Counted from the stretch's first letter, positions 35,986-45,988 are shown. The stretch is DNA of 64,000 bases from Bradyrhizobium sp. CCGUVB1N3 (GCF_024199925.1 NZ_JANADR010000001.1:3162001-3226000), one strand, 5' to 3'. A program made the numbers and translations. Notes: a model not told the origin generated them from the letters alone.

Positions 35986-36405
35986 ATGGATGAATACAAG
36001 CACGAAATCTCTGGGATGTACGGGTGCGCCGTTCATGAGGCTGGCCATGCCGTGGTCGCCTGGGCGCTGGGGGTACGCGTTAGGAAAATTGTCGTCGGGG
36101 TGAAAGGGGACGAGACGGCTGGCAGAGCCGAGACGGATCCGGCAAACCATTTGCCACTGTCTGACCAGATCGCGATCTGTGCCGCGGGTAGCGACGCGCA
36201 ATTCATGTTGGCAGCGCCTACGAACGACAACGCCGCGATGATGGACATGACTGAGATAAGAGAACTTATCGAGGACTGCAAGGAGGCCGAGGGCGACGCT
36301 CTGCGCTATGAAGGTTTTAAGAGATCGAGAGCCCTTCTAGAACTACATCGCACGCTCGTCGAGCGCCTCGCGCTCGCGCTTGTCGAGCATGGGAAGGTTT
36401 GTTAA
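35986..36405 (+). CDS. Small stand-alone M41-like zinc metallopeptidase domain
   Basis: The 139-residue protein begins MDEYKHEISGMYGCAVHEAGHAVVAWALGV. HEAGH at 17-21 is the zinc-binding helix of the FtsH (M41) peptidase family, followed by the family-like VRKIVVGVKGDETAGRAE. The third ligand could be the Asp/Glu in MMDMTEIREL or EAEGDALRYEG. No AAA+ domain or membrane helix is present, so it is not an FtsH; similar short proteins occur as uncharacterised genes in Bradyrhizobium. The ribosome site is weak. It follows the decayed membrane-protein gene and could once have worked with it. Confidence 0.75.
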   Translation: MDEYKHEISGMYGCAVHEAGHAVVAWALGVRVRKIVVGVKGDETAGRAETDPANHLPLSDQIAICAAGSDAQFMLAAPTNDNAAMMDMTEIRELIEDCKEAEGDALRYEGFKRSRALLELHRTLVERLALALVEHGKVC

Positions 36406-36575
36406 TTCGGCTCATGGCCCTTCCCGAATTTACGAATCACGCCGTAGGTCCGCTTTGCGCCACAAGCTGCCCTCCACGAGGTCGCATGTTTGACACATCT
36501 CCTGGAAGGAGACCCTAGTCCAGTGATGGCCCGATATGCTTTGATGCGAGGAGCCGGAAACGCGTAGGTGGCCTC

Positions 36576-36908
36576 ATGTACATGGTCATTCGAAAGTACA
36601 CCAAGGTTCGTTCGGTCGCGGATGCTGCTCGCCGCGCGAAAAGTGGCATCGGTCAGATCCTAAGGGAATCGCACGGCTTCAGATCTTATTATGTATTGGA
36701 CGGGGGCGAAGGCGTCGGCGTCGCTGTGATGATATTCGACGACCGAGAAAGCGCCATCGCGGCGAACGATAGAGTACTGGCATTTGTTCAAGCAAGCTTG
36801 CATGACCTTGATCTTGGAGACCCCGAAATTCTCGCCGGGGAAGTTCTGGTGGATATAGAGACGGATGCGTCATCGTTCGTGAAGGCTCATCCAGCGCGTG
36901 AACGCTAG
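36576..36908 (+). CDS. ABM-like ferredoxin-fold protein
   Basis: The 110-residue protein shows the antibiotic-biosynthesis-monooxygenase-like pattern: a first strand MVIRKYTKV, helix [52 protein letters not shown], then [25 protein letters not shown]. Such single-domain proteins form dimers and may be monooxygenases or small-molecule binders. ATG 36576 or 36582 could start it. It stands alone after the M41-like gene. Function unknown. Confidence 0.7.
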   Translation: MYMVIRKYTKVRSVADAARRAKSGIGQILRESHGFRSYYVLDGGEGVGVAVMIFDDRESAIAANDRVLAFVQASLHDLDLGDPEILAGEVLVDIETDASSFVKAHPARER

Positions 36909-36912
36909 GTCG

Positions 36913-37348
36913 TCACACAGGAAGGTGCGGGATGATCTCGATGGTGCAGACCTTTCGCGCCAGGTGCGCGAGAATGGCGGCCTGATCGCCCGAACCCGTA
37001 CCGACTTCGAGCACAACACCATCGGGCGCGACGTTCAGCCAGCTCAGTCATCAAGGCCACGATGAACGGCTGCGATATGGTCTGGCCGAGGCCTATCGGA
37101 AGCGGCCCGTCTGCGTACGCGATGGAGCAGTGTCGCTCGGGAACGAACAGATGGCGCTGTGTTTGCCCCATGGCCCCAAGGACTCTCTCGGACAGTCCCT
37201 GCTGTCCCAGGACATTGGCGTAGGACCGGGCGTAAACGCGAATGGTGTCGACCATGGCGGCGCGTTCGTGGTCGCATTGTGTCTCTTGCGCGATCGCTCC
37301 CCGCGCGGCAGCAAGCATATAAATCAGCAGTAGCAGCAAGGTCTTCAT
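36913..37348 (-). pseudogene. Exported protein-L-isoaspartate methyltransferase, frameshifted and truncated
   Basis: From 37348 the frame has a signal peptide ([18 protein letters not shown]). The PCMT N-terminal part follows, with [46 protein letters not shown]. There it leaves frame, and the other frame continues [37 protein letters not shown], which includes the SAM-binding loop, then meets a stop at 36913. The remaining C-terminal third is missing. It would have repaired isoaspartyl residues in the periplasm. Confidence 0.75.
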
Positions 37349-37499
37349 GAGCCGTGCGGTCTCCCCAATCGGTCCGCGATTAGCGTCGACCGCTTGAGCG
37401 CAACGCGTGTATTCGACCGATCAAAACTAGGGACAGCCGAACGCCGCTCGGGAATTCCGGATCCCCGGCTGACGTCGATGCATTGGCAAACGCGGCGCG

Positions 37500-38369
37500 C
37501 TAGCGCGGGGGCGCTACCGTGACCCCAGGCGGCGGCACGTCGTCGTCGGGCACAAAGAAGTCCACCGCCAGCGGGACAGAGGGATCCACGCGATAGTGCT
37601 CGAAGTCACGCACTCCGCTGGCATAGAGCAGCTTGTCATCGATGCAGAACTGCCCGGTGAACTCGCGCGACGGCTTCGTGAGGATCACATAAGCCGCATG
37701 TCCCATGATCGCCGGCGTGCGGCTCGCGCGCATCATGGCGTCGCCGCCAAGGAGATTGCCGACCGCGGCGGTAGCGATCGTCGTGCGCGGCCACAGCGCG
37801 TTGACCGCGACGCCCGCGCTCTTCAGCTCGGCTGACAGTCCCAGCACGCACATGCTCATGCCAAACTTCGCTATGGTATAGGCGGTGGAGCGCTCGAACC
37901 ATTTCGCCTTCATGTCGAGCGGCGGCGACAGCATAAGGATGTGCGGGTTTTCCGCCTTCTTCAGATGCGGGATGCAGTATTTCGACACCATGAAAGTGCC
38001 GCGGGTGTTGATGTTCATCATCAGGTCGAACCGCTTCATGTCGGTTGCCTGGGAGTTGGTCAGACTAATGGCGCTGGCGTTGTTGACGCAGATATCGATG
38101 CCACCGAATTCGGCGACGGTCTTGTCAACAGCTGCGATCACCTGGGCTTCGTCGCGAATATCGCAGATGACTGGCAGCGCCTTGCCGCCGGCCGCGCGCA
38201 CCTCGTCGGCGGCGGTAAATATGGTCCCCTTCAGCTTCGGATGCGGCTCAGCGGTCTTCGCGGCGATCGCGACACTGGCGCCGTCGCGAGCTGCGCGCAG
38301 CGCGATCGCAAGCCCAATGCCGCGGCTCGCACCCGAGATAAACAGCGTCTTGCCTTTGAGGGATGACAT
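37500..38369 (-). CDS. SDR family oxidoreductase (HSDL2-like)
   Basis: The 289-residue SDR has TLFISGASRGIGLAIALRAARDGA (cofactor loop), IAAKTAEPHPKLKGTIFTAADEVRAAGGKALPVICDIRD, CVNNASAISL, and YTIAKFGMSMCVLGLSAEL for the Tyr-x3-Lys. The PHPKLKGTI insertion is typical of the HSDL2-like group, which is usually linked to fatty-acid or steroid metabolism. The catalytic Ser position reads LSPP. GGAGG lies upstream of ATG 38369; a longer frame to 38462 lacks a site. It stands alone between the dead pcm and the histidine kinase. Confidence 0.87.
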   Translation of the reverse strand: MSSLKGKTLFISGASRGIGLAIALRAARDGASVAIAAKTAEPHPKLKGTIFTAADEVRAAGGKALPVICDIRDEAQVIAAVDKTVAEFGGIDICVNNASAISLTNSQATDMKRFDLMMNINTRGTFMVSKYCIPHLKKAENPHILMLSPPLDMKAKWFERSTAYTIAKFGMSMCVLGLSAELKSAGVAVNALWPRTTIATAAVGNLLGGDAMMRASRTPAIMGHAAYVILTKPSREFTGQFCIDDKLLYASGVRDFEHYRVDPSVPLAVDFFVPDDDVPPPGVTVAPPR

Positions 38370-38590
38370 CAGAGGCCTCCAGGCCGCCCATGAGCGGCTG
38401 CCGTCGGCGGCAAGTATACTCCGGTATGGCAAGTGTCGATAGACATCCCAATGCTCGCGCACCTCACCTGGGGTCCGCCCTTGGCTGAACTCGCGCGTTC
38501 GTCAGACGTCCGCTTTGCGCCAACAGCGGGCATCCCCATGTGGCCGAGGATACATTTGAGGCTGTGGGCGCCGGCCGGCGGAGCCCCCTG

Positions 38591-40144
38591 TCAAGACATG
38601 CGACGTGGATCACCCTGTCCCGCGGGAAGATTGAACTGAAACACGGCGCCCCGTGGTTCGTTCGCACCGGCCCAAAGTCCTCCTCCATGCGCTTCGATGA
38701 TCGAATGACAGATAGACAGGCCCATGCCGATCCCCTCCGGCTTGGTGGTGTAGAAGGGCTCGAACAAGCGGTCGACCATTGCCGCGTCGAGTCCAGGACC
38801 GTTGTCCCGCACGGTGACAACAACGGCATTTGAGGCATCTGCGGCCGTGCTGATCCGCAGCTCCCGTCCCCCCTCCTCGTGGCTGTTCATTGCCTCGATC
38901 GCGTTGAGGATCAGATTGAGAACAACCTGTTGCAGCTGGACGCGATAGCCCTCCACGAGCGGCAAGCCCGGCGCGAGGTCGGTCTCGAGCAAGACACCGT
39001 GTTTAATCAGTTCGCTCCGGACTATCGTGATCACGTCCAGGATCACACCATTGACAACGACGCTCTCTTTCGGCGCCGGCGTCTTCTTGATCAGGGAACG
39101 GATCCAGCCGATGATCTCGCCGCCCCGCTTGGCGTCCGCGACAATGGATGCGAGCGCCCGCCGCGCTTTTTCGAGATTCGGAGCTTGCGATCCTAGCCAG
39201 TTCAGTGCGGCCTCTGCGTTGCAGAGCATCGCGGTAATCGGTTGGCTTAATTCGTGTGTCACCGAAGCCGTGACCTGTCCCATGGCCGCCGCGCGATTGG
39301 CGTGTGTCAGTTCCGCCTGCATCTCCCGGAAGGTCTCGGCGGCTCTTTTACGCTCGGTGATGTCGCGGCTCAGACAAATGATCTGTCGCTGGCCGCCTTC
39401 GCAGAATTCTCGCATGCGGACTTCAACGGGAAACACGGTGCCGTTCCTTCGGCGATAGCGACTCTCAAGCGTAGCGATGCCGCCGGCCTTGAGGCGCTCG
39501 CGGTTGACCCGCCAGGTCGCTTCATCCATATCCAGATTGAAGAAGAACGGAACAGCCCCAATCAGTTCGTCCCGGCTGTAGCCCAGGCTTTCGCAAGCAT
39601 TTCGGTTCACGTCGAGAACACGACCGTCTTCATTGTGGAGCGTGAACGTGTCTGTCGCGTGGTCCACGAAGGTCCGGTAACGCGCCTCGCTCTCGCGCAG
39701 CGCCTGTTCGGCGCGCTTGCGCTCCGTGATGTAGCGCCCGACACCGCGGTAGCCCATGAAGCGCCCCGTCTCGTCAAACACGGGCAGCCCGGAGACAGAC
39801 GTGTAGCGCTTGCCGCCATCGGGCGTCGGCCGCGCGTGCTCGAAATCACGGAACGGGAGGTGGGCATCCAGCGTCTCCCGGTGCTTGCGCCAGCCCTCTG
39901 CATCAGGCTCCAGATAAGGCACTTCCCACCGCGTCCTGCCAATCTCGGCGACCGGCGGCTCGGAAAGCGTCTCAGCGAACTCCTGGCGGATGAAGCGATG
40001 CTGCGCGTCGGTTTCCCAGTACACATCGAACGAGAATTGCACCAAGGTGCGAAAGCGCTCCTCGCTCTCACGTAGCGCCTCCTCGGGGCGCTTGCGCTCA
40101 TTTAAATCCACCGCGGCCGACGGCACTTGAACCGGATGTTGCAT
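38591..40144 (-). CDS. Soluble PAS-PAS sensor histidine kinase
   Basis: The 517-residue protein has PAS domains at about 25-145 and 150-270 (RFRTLVQFSFDVYWETD..., RYRTFVDHATDTFTLH...), each ending in DITERKRA-like text. The phospho-acceptor is His297 in VTASVTHELSQPITAM. The catalytic part has LNLILNAIEAM (N box), VRDNGPGLD (G1), FEPFYTTKPEGIGMGLSI (F and G2). No membrane segment is seen. The H box and PAS layout resemble FixL-like rhizobial kinases, but no haem-PAS motif is evident. No response regulator is adjacent, so it is an orphan. Signal unknown. Confidence 0.88.
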   Translation of the reverse strand: MQHPVQVPSAAVDLNERKRPEEALRESEERFRTLVQFSFDVYWETDAQHRFIRQEFAETLSEPPVAEIGRTRWEVPYLEPDAEGWRKHRETLDAHLPFRDFEHARPTPDGGKRYTSVSGLPVFDETGRFMGYRGVGRYITERKRAEQALRESEARYRTFVDHATDTFTLHNEDGRVLDVNRNACESLGYSRDELIGAVPFFFNLDMDEATWRVNRERLKAGGIATLESRYRRRNGTVFPVEVRMREFCEGGQRQIICLSRDITERKRAAETFREMQAELTHANRAAAMGQVTASVTHELSQPITAMLCNAEAALNWLGSQAPNLEKARRALASIVADAKRGGEIIGWIRSLIKKTPAPKESVVVNGVILDVITIVRSELIKHGVLLETDLAPGLPLVEGYRVQLQQVVLNLILNAIEAMNSHEEGGRELRISTAADASNAVVVTVRDNGPGLDAAMVDRLFEPFYTTKPEGIGMGLSICHSIIEAHGGGLWAGANEPRGAVFQFNLPAGQGDPRRMS

Positions 40145-40677
40145 AATCGACTCTTGCTGAAGAGCGATGGATCAAATCGACTTGTTTCTCGCGCCGGGTA
40201 GCGGGGCTGTCCCCCGGCCCGGAGCGGCAAGCGCCAGCGATCGTTGACGGTGCACGGGGGTCGAACCCGGCCTCACGGTGGCCAATGATTGATCAGGAAT
40301 TATGTCTTGTGACGACTATACTAATGTATACGAGGGCTTCTCGACCGCCATATTGAGGTGACGAGTCGGCCCGGCAGGCGGCAAACAACGCGAGCTGAAC
40401 CTGGTTCCATCAACGTCTGCGCGTGAGGCGGAGTCGGCAGGCGCAGGCGTTTCATTCATCGAAACAGTCACGAAGGGGTAGCCGGTGTCGCCCGGCGGCG
40501 AGGACGGGCTGATCGCGCTGATGATCGCGAACGCTGCGCTCGAATCTGTCAAAGGAAAGGAAAGTAGTTCGGCTGGACCCTAGACCAACGAAGACGTCGA
40601 CCCGATTGCTGATTCTTGTGGCTTGAGCATTGGCCGCGATGCTGCGGTCGCGGCAGGAGAGCGATCAGGTGGAGGAG
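40145..40677. other. Intergenic region before the RpiR-type gene
   Basis: About 530 bases without a supported gene. A stretch at 40250-40275 (GGGGGTCGAACCCGG) looks like a tRNA T arm, but no acceptor stem, CCA or anticodon arm accompanies it. The frame at 40316-40552 has no recognisable feature. Confidence 0.4.
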
Positions 40678-41537
40678 ATGACCAAGCGCGTAGCATTGCC
40701 TGATGATTTTGAGAGCCTCCGGACCATGATCTTGGAACAGCGCGAGCTTCTTCCAAAACGGATCGCTCAGATCGCTGCCTGTTCGCTCGACAATCCCGAC
40801 GAGATCGCGTTCGGAACAGCCGCGAGTATCGCCACTTCCGCGGGCGTTCAGCCCTTGACCTTGATCCGCTTCGCCCAGCACCTTGGCTTCGATGGCTTCA
40901 GTTCTCTCCAGGCCGTCCTCCGCAAGCGCCTTCGCGAGCGCAATTCCTCCTATGACGAACGGCTTTCAGCCCTGCACAAGAGAGCCGGCAACGGGGTCGG
41001 ACATCGCGCCATCTTCGAAGGATTCGTCACGGCAGCGAGCACATCCCTCGACAGGGTACAGCAGGTCGTTGGAGAGAAAGATCTCGATGCGGCGATTGGG
41101 CTCCTGGCCAAGGCTGAAACGATCTTCATTATCGCCCGTCGCCGCTCTTATCCGGTGGCGAGCTACATCGCCTATGCATTCGGCAAGCTCGGTATTCGAT
41201 ACCAATTGGTGGAATCGGTAGCCGACCTGAACCCGGAAGTCCTTGCTTTTGCCACATCGAAAGATGCGGCTCTTGCAGTCAGCTTCTCCCCCTACACGCC
41301 CTCCACCATTCAAGATGCCCGACGGCTCTCGGAACAGGCGTTCCCGTGGTTGCTATTACAGACAGCGCGTTTTCGCCGCTTGCTCAGTTCGCCAAGGTCT
41401 GGTTCGAAGTCGTGGAGGCTGACTTTACAGGCTTTCGCTCCCTAGCTGCGACGATGACGCTCGCCATGACCATGGCGGTCGGCATCGCCGAAAAACGACA
41501 AGCCCGAGCGAAAAAACGCGATGGCCGAACTCCTTAG
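40678..41537 (+). pseudogene. MurR/RpiR family sugar regulator with a late frameshift
   Basis: The N-terminal HTH (DFESLRTMILEQRELLPKRIAQIAACSL, then VQPLTLIRFAQHLGFDGFSSLQAVLRKRL) and the SIS sugar-phosphate domain (AAIGLLAKAETIFIIARRRSYPVASYIAYAFGKLGI) are intact to about 41343. The frame then changes and the true C-terminus continues in another frame, VVAITDSAFSPLAQFAKVWFEVVEADFTGFRSLAAT, to 41537. One missing base explains it. The in-frame product would have a wrong tail of some 30 residues but keep the DNA-binding part. It converges on the MocC-like gene (stops overlap by four bases). Confidence 0.8.
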
Positions 41538-42379
41538 TGTTCCTCCTCCGACTCGATCTTGGCGTAAAGCTGCTCGACCAACTCTTTCATCATCAACGAC
41601 TCGGCCCAGCGATCGGTCGTGTCGTTCCCGTCACGGCCAGTGATTGCGTACGGCTTAGGGCCGAGTTCGCAGGTAAAACAGATGGGGACCTCCCGGCCGG
41701 CGCGCCGGCGGAAACCGCGGAAGCCATAATCCCACCACCGCAGGAACAGATCGACCCAAGGCCGGTGATGCGGGAACGAAATTTCGATCTGGACCTGTTC
41801 GCGCGTGGCCACGCGCCCGTGGAATGCCCACGAGGCATCGAGGATCCGATGAACCAACGCGTGATTTTCGTCTGAGACCGGCCATGCGAATTCGCGGCCT
41901 ACCAGGATATGGGACAAATCGGCGATGAGCCGTAAGTCGGGGTAACGGTCGAGCAGATCGAGCGTGAAGTAGAGGTCCGTCGTCATACGATCGCGGTGGG
42001 TTTCGATGTAAACTGGAATGTCGGCCTCTTCACCGAGGCGCCGCCAGCCCTCGATCAGCGGAAAGCAATCCTCCAATCGTCGCGGCCGGACATCGGGCTG
42101 AAGATTGATGTGGCGGACGCCGAACTCGGATGCGATGTCGAGAACAGGCTTGAGGTCGTCGATCGTCTTCGGGAAGGCCTGCCCTTCAATCGCCATGTCT
42201 CGGTCGCCGAGAACGCTGACAATGCGTCGGACGTTGTCGCGGTTGGTACAATGCGCGCTGACGCCGCCGAAGCCGGCTTGGATGATCAGCGCGAGATTTT
42301 CTTCCAAAGACCGCTCGACTCCGTCCGTCTGTCGGCGCTCCATGGCCCAGAGCGACTGGAGTACGATCAGCCCGCCCAT
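41534..42379 (-). CDS. TIM-barrel sugar isomerase/epimerase, MocC-like
   Basis: The 281-residue protein belongs to the AP-endonuclease-2/xylose isomerase-like TIM-barrel family. ALIIQAGFGGVSAHCTNRDN starts the barrel; INLQPDVRPRR, VYIETHRDRMTTD (metal-binding Glu and His), LRLIADLSHILVGRE (Asp, His) and IEISFPHHRPW follow, spaced as the family's metal ligands. MocC of rhizopine catabolism is a member. The ATG at 42379 has GGAG upstream; a long frame to 42571 would overlap the Rieske gene. It is the last gene of the moc-like operon and may act on a ketoinositol-type intermediate; substrate is inferred. Confidence 0.82.
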   Translation of the reverse strand: MGGLIVLQSLWAMERRQTDGVERSLEENLALIIQAGFGGVSAHCTNRDNVRRIVSVLGDRDMAIEGQAFPKTIDDLKPVLDIASEFGVRHINLQPDVRPRRLEDCFPLIEGWRRLGEEADIPVYIETHRDRMTTDLYFTLDLLDRYPDLRLIADLSHILVGREFAWPVSDENHALVHRILDASWAFHGRVATREQVQIEISFPHHRPWVDLFLRWWDYGFRGFRRRAGREVPICFTCELGPKPYAITGRDGNDTTDRWAESLMMKELVEQLYAKIESEEEH

Positions 42380-42444
42380 TACTGCTCCGCTTTGCAATCT
42401 GACTGCCGTGCCCGAGGTGTACGACGATGATGCCGAGCGGGCGG

Positions 42445-42759
42445 TCAGCCGACATCGATGCTGATACGCCTGCCCTCCAGCTTGGCAGGATAGACCCTTA
42501 GATTGACGCAAGCAGGAAGCCGCAGGGCTTCGCCGGTCCGGTAATCGAAGGCTCCCTGGTGCTTCGGGCACTCAATCTCGTAATCCATGACTAGGCCGTC
42601 AGCGAGATGGACCTTTTCGTGGGTGCAGAGCCCGTCAGTGCAGAACACTTCATTGTCGGGCGAGCGGTAGACTGCATAGGACTTCCCCTCGTGGTAAACG
42701 CGGATTGCGCCCTCCTGTTCGATGTCATCCAGAGCGCCGACTTCAATCCAATTCGTCAT
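42445..42759 (-). CDS. Rieske-type [2Fe-2S] ferredoxin, MocE-like
   Basis: The 104-residue protein is one Rieske domain. CTHEKVHL gives Cys45 and His47, and CPKHQGAFD gives Cys64 and His67, the complete C-x-H...C-x2-H cluster set. It is the size of soluble Rieske ferredoxins such as MocE, which pass electrons from a reductase to an oxygenase. It lies directly downstream of the membrane hydroxylase and in the same operon as a ferredoxin reductase, so it would be the middle of a three-part electron chain. Confidence 0.9.
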   Translation of the reverse strand: MTNWIEVGALDDIEQEGAIRVYHEGKSYAVYRSPDNEVFCTDGLCTHEKVHLADGLVMDYEIECPKHQGAFDYRTGEALRLPACVNLRVYPAKLEGRRISIDVG

Positions 42760-42782
42760 CGCATCACCTTCTCAAAGCCGGA

Positions 42783-43814
42783 TTAGTCAGCAGTCACCGC
42801 CCCTTTGGCTTGCGCCTTGGAATTCGCGCGCTGCTTGGTCCTCTGATAGCGGGCTTGCATCCGTGCCTCGCTTTCGCGCGAGCCGTCGTGGAAAGTGCCG
42901 AACCACTTATCGAATGGAATGAGGCCGTCGCCGTAGTTCACCTCAAAATACTTATGGTGAAGGTAGTGGATGTAGGCGTGGCTATCGACCATGGCGCCTT
43001 CGGTGATTTCGACCTTATCAAAGCCGATATGCCCGGGGATGGCGCCAAATCCGGCGAAGTGAAGCTGATAGAGCGCCAAGATCGGGTTGGAGGGGACAAT
43101 CAGATGCCAGAGAGCCACGCCCAGATAGCCGAGCTGCTCAATCGGATGCATGGAGAGTGACGACCATGGCGACGGGTTCACCGAATTGTGGTGGACCGAA
43201 TGAACCCATTTGTAGAGCGGCCCCCAGTGAATTGTTCTATGCAGGATGAAGAAGTGCGTCTCGTGAATGATCGGCACGAGGAGCGCCAGTACAAGCAGAT
43301 ACCAGGGATTTTCCGCAAAGGTCAGCCACGGTACGTAGCCGTTGGCGAAGGCATACAGGATGGCCACCTGGATCGTTGTCCAAATTGGCAGGCCCGTTCC
43401 GAACACCCGCATCATATTGTCGACGTTCTGTCTTTCGAAAAAGAACGCCTTGCTCCTCTGCTCGGAAGGCCATTTTCCGTTGTATTTGAAGCGGCTGCCT
43501 TGAGCGCGCAACGCATAAAGCCGCAGCTCGAACACACCGTAGAAAACGAAAACTGCAATGCAGTTGATGATGAATAGCTTGAGTATCCACCCCCAGGCGA
43601 ACGATTTCATGACTTCGGGTTCCGGCAGCACCCAATGCCACCAGACGACCGCTGAAAGCGCAAAGAGAAGATTGTAAGGCAGGAAATAGCTGGGCAGCCA
43701 CCTCAGGAATTTGAGCGGCTGCGGCGGGAAGACGAACAGCGGGGCAGTAGCGGCCGGTTCGCCAGGAGACCAATCGCCGCGCTTGTTACGGGTGCCATAT
43801 TTCAGATCGTCCAT
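42783..43814 (-). CDS. Membrane di-iron hydroxylase (sterol desaturase family), MocD-like
   Basis: The protein of about 343 residues has four or more membrane helices (FLPYNLLFALSAVVWWHWV, LFIINCIAVFVFYGVF and others). The three histidine clusters of the fatty-acid hydroxylase superfamily are HETHFFILHR, HSVHHN and HYLHHKYFE. These bind two irons and use oxygen and electrons to hydroxylate or O-demethylate a substrate. MocD, proposed to open the methyl ether of 3-O-methyl-scyllo-inosamine, is of this family. ATG 43814 has GGAG upstream. Next to MocE- and MocF-like genes, a demethylating monooxygenase is the best reading; the substrate is not proven. Confidence 0.87.
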   Translation of the reverse strand: MDDLKYGTRNKRGDWSPGEPAATAPLFVFPPQPLKFLRWLPSYFLPYNLLFALSAVVWWHWVLPEPEVMKSFAWGWILKLFIINCIAVFVFYGVFELRLYALRAQGSRFKYNGKWPSEQRSKAFFFERQNVDNMMRVFGTGLPIWTTIQVAILYAFANGYVPWLTFAENPWYLLVLALLVPIIHETHFFILHRTIHWGPLYKWVHSVHHNSVNPSPWSSLSMHPIEQLGYLGVALWHLIVPSNPILALYQLHFAGFGAIPGHIGFDKVEITEGAMVDSHAYIHYLHHKYFEVNYGDGLIPFDKWFGTFHDGSRESEARMQARYQRTKQRANSKAQAKGAVTAD

Positions 43815-43939
43815 TGCTAACTCCGTCGGAACAGACACGCTTCGTAAGCTCTGCACAGGCACTGATAGCGCCCTGTGAGTCGAGGCGCCGCTCTTTGCTT
43901 GATCAAATCAAATCAACACGCAAAGCGCAGTTGCCCTCC

Positions 43940-44716
43940 TCAAACAGTGCCGCGGAGTGAGCCTGCCAACTCGGCGAGCTCTTCTCCTCCTGCCATCAGG
44001 TTTTGCAGTTCGTCCTGGGTAACCTCGCCATGAAGTGCGGTGCCGAGCGTCTTGCCACGATTGAGAACGGTAAACCGATCGCCTATGGCCATCGCGTGCC
44101 GGACATTGTGTGTGATGAAAACGACGCCAACGCCCCTCTTCCGGGCTTTATCGATCGTCGAAAGAACGTTCGCAGTCTGTCGCACCCCCAACGCCGAAGT
44201 TGGCTCATCCAAAATCAGCACCCGCGCTCCGAAATAGACGGCGCGCGCGATAGCGACCGATTGGCGTTCACCGCCCGACAAAGTGCCGACCGCCTGGCTG
44301 GGTTCGCGCAAGCGTATGCCCATGCGCGCCATTTCCTCCATGGTGATGCGGTCAGCGGTGGCAAAGTCGAACCTCTTGAGCGGGCCGATACTCTTTCTTG
44401 GCTCCCGGCCGAGAAAGAAGTTGCGCGTCACCGACATCAAAGGGATCATCGCGAGATCCTGGAATACGGTGGCGATGCCGCAGTCGATCGCATGACGGGC
44501 ATCGGCGAACCTGGTTTCCTCTCCGTTCAGAAAGATCTTTCCTCTCGACGGCTGAACGACGCCTGACATGGTTTTGATCAGCGTGGATTTTCCGGCTCCA
44601 TTGTCGCCGAGCAAACAATGCACCTCACCCGCGTTAACAGCAAAGCTGACCCCGGCCAAAGCAATTACCATTCCGTAGTGCTTTCCGATATCGGTTAGTT
44701 GCAAGATCGGAGCCAT
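43940..44716 (-). CDS. Sugar ABC transporter ATP-binding protein (single-domain, FrcA-like)
   Basis: The 258-residue ATPase has the Walker [10 protein letters not shown] at 37-45, Q-loop FQDLAMIP, signature [15 protein letters not shown], Walker B VLILDEP and the H-loop [10 protein letters not shown]. It is a single nucleotide-binding domain like FrcA, not the double-domain RbsA/MglA form. CUT2-type importers of this sort carry pentoses, fructose or inositols. It begins one base after the permease stop. With the permease and the binding protein at 48.4 kb it makes a complete importer for the cluster's substrate. Confidence 0.92.
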   Translation of the reverse strand: MAPILQLTDIGKHYGMVIALAGVSFAVNAGEVHCLLGDNGAGKSTLIKTMSGVVQPSRGKIFLNGEETRFADARHAIDCGIATVFQDLAMIPLMSVTRNFFLGREPRKSIGPLKRFDFATADRITMEEMARMGIRLREPSQAVGTLSGGERQSVAIARAVYFGARVLILDEPTSALGVRQTANVLSTIDKARKRGVGVVFITHNVRHAMAIGDRFTVLNRGKTLGTALHGEVTQDELQNLMAGGEELAELAGSLRGTV

Positions 44717-44717
44717 C

Positions 44718-45845
44718 TCAGCGTTCTCCGGTGATCAGGCGACGGATGTAGGTATTCAGGAGGACGGCGGAGAGCAGAATGATTCCGAGAAAGACTCGGA
44801 ACAGGGAGCTGTCCACTCCAGCAAAGAAGAGCCCCTGTTGGACCACGCCAAAGATCAGCGCTCCGAGTGCCGCCCCGATCACGGTCCCGTACCCACCAGT
44901 CAGCAGCGAACCGCCGATCACGACGGCAATGATGGCTTCAAATTCCTTGAGCAGCCCGCGATCGGCGACCGCCGACCCGAATTCCAGGGCCTGGCACGCT
45001 GCGAACACGGTTGCACAGAATGCAGAGAGCATGAACATCAAGACTTTGACTCTGCCGACGGGCACGCCAACATTGCGAGAGGCGCCGGCATCGCCGCCGG
45101 AGGAAAATATCCAGTTGCCGAACGCGGTCTGCGTCAAGAGCAGGTGCCCAAGCAGCACCAGGACGACCGCCCAGACCATGAGCATAGGAATGCCGTCGAC
45201 GACCGGTTGGCCTGCCTTGGCCCCGACCTTGAATTTGTCGACGAGTCCGTTATCGGCAAGCCAAACGAACAAGCCATGGAGAACCTTGCCCCCAAAGATG
45301 GGGGCCAGCCAATCGCCCTTGGCGGCGGCGTCAAGGCCGCTGATGATCGTCGTTCCGTTCGTCTTGATGGGAACGTAGATCGTGAGCCCGCGCAGGACAA
45401 AAAGCGATGCGAGTGTCACAATGAAGGATGGCAGACCGGTACGGATCACCAAGAATCCATTGACGGCGCCGACCGCAAGCGCAACCACGAAGGCGATGAG
45501 GATCGCCAACCACATCGGACAGCCGCCGACAGTCGAAAACAGCGCTATGACGATCCCAGAAAAGCCAATCATTGAGCCGACCGAGAGGTCGAATTCGCCT
45601 GCTATCATCAAAAGGCACGCGCCAACCGCGATGATTGCGAATTGAGCTGCGATAACGCCCCAGTTCATGAAGCCCTGCAGCGAAAACATTCCCGAGTCGG
45701 GAGCGACGACAAAGAAGAAGAGAAAAACTGCGATCGTGCCGCAGATCGCCCCGAGTTCGGGTCGAATCAGTCTTCTGCGGAAAGAAGACACTTTTCGAAT
45801 ACGTTCATCTGCAGCTATCGCTTCAACCGAAGCGTTCGCGCCCAT
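44718..45845 (-). CDS. Sugar ABC transporter permease (ribose/inositol type)
   Basis: The 375-residue protein has about ten membrane helices and the CUT2 (BPD_transp_2) pattern: [72 protein letters not shown], and [46 protein letters not shown] is the core motif of this permease family. The frame runs to 46205, but GGGAGGAA precedes ATG 45845, which is chosen. It is followed directly by its ATPase. Confidence 0.9.
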   Translation of the reverse strand: MGANASVEAIAADERIRKVSSFRRRLIRPELGAICGTIAVFLFFFVVAPDSGMFSLQGFMNWGVIAAQFAIIAVGACLLMIAGEFDLSVGSMIGFSGIVIALFSTVGGCPMWLAILIAFVVALAVGAVNGFLVIRTGLPSFIVTLASLFVLRGLTIYVPIKTNGTTIISGLDAAAKGDWLAPIFGGKVLHGLFVWLADNGLVDKFKVGAKAGQPVVDGIPMLMVWAVVLVLLGHLLLTQTAFGNWIFSSGGDAGASRNVGVPVGRVKVLMFMLSAFCATVFAACQALEFGSAVADRGLLKEFEAIIAVVIGGSLLTGGYGTVIGAALGALIFGVVQQGLFFAGVDSSLFRVFLGIILLSAVLLNTYIRRLITGER

Positions 45846-45988
45846 GGTCTTCCTCCCGATAATTGTCGGCCCTGGGTTGTCGGGCTCGTTCTCGTTAAGC
45901 TGGTTCGACCTGCTCGGCGTTTCCGCCGACCAGAATACATCGCGCCTCGGCTCTGCCCCGCAGACGGAGCGAGACGAGCCGTCCGCCT

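Noticed and set aside
40250..40275. GGGGGTCGAACCCGG, looking like a tRNA T arm
   Set aside because: No acceptor stem, CCA, anticodon arm or match to a tRNA 3' half is nearby, unlike the Gln and Arg remnants.
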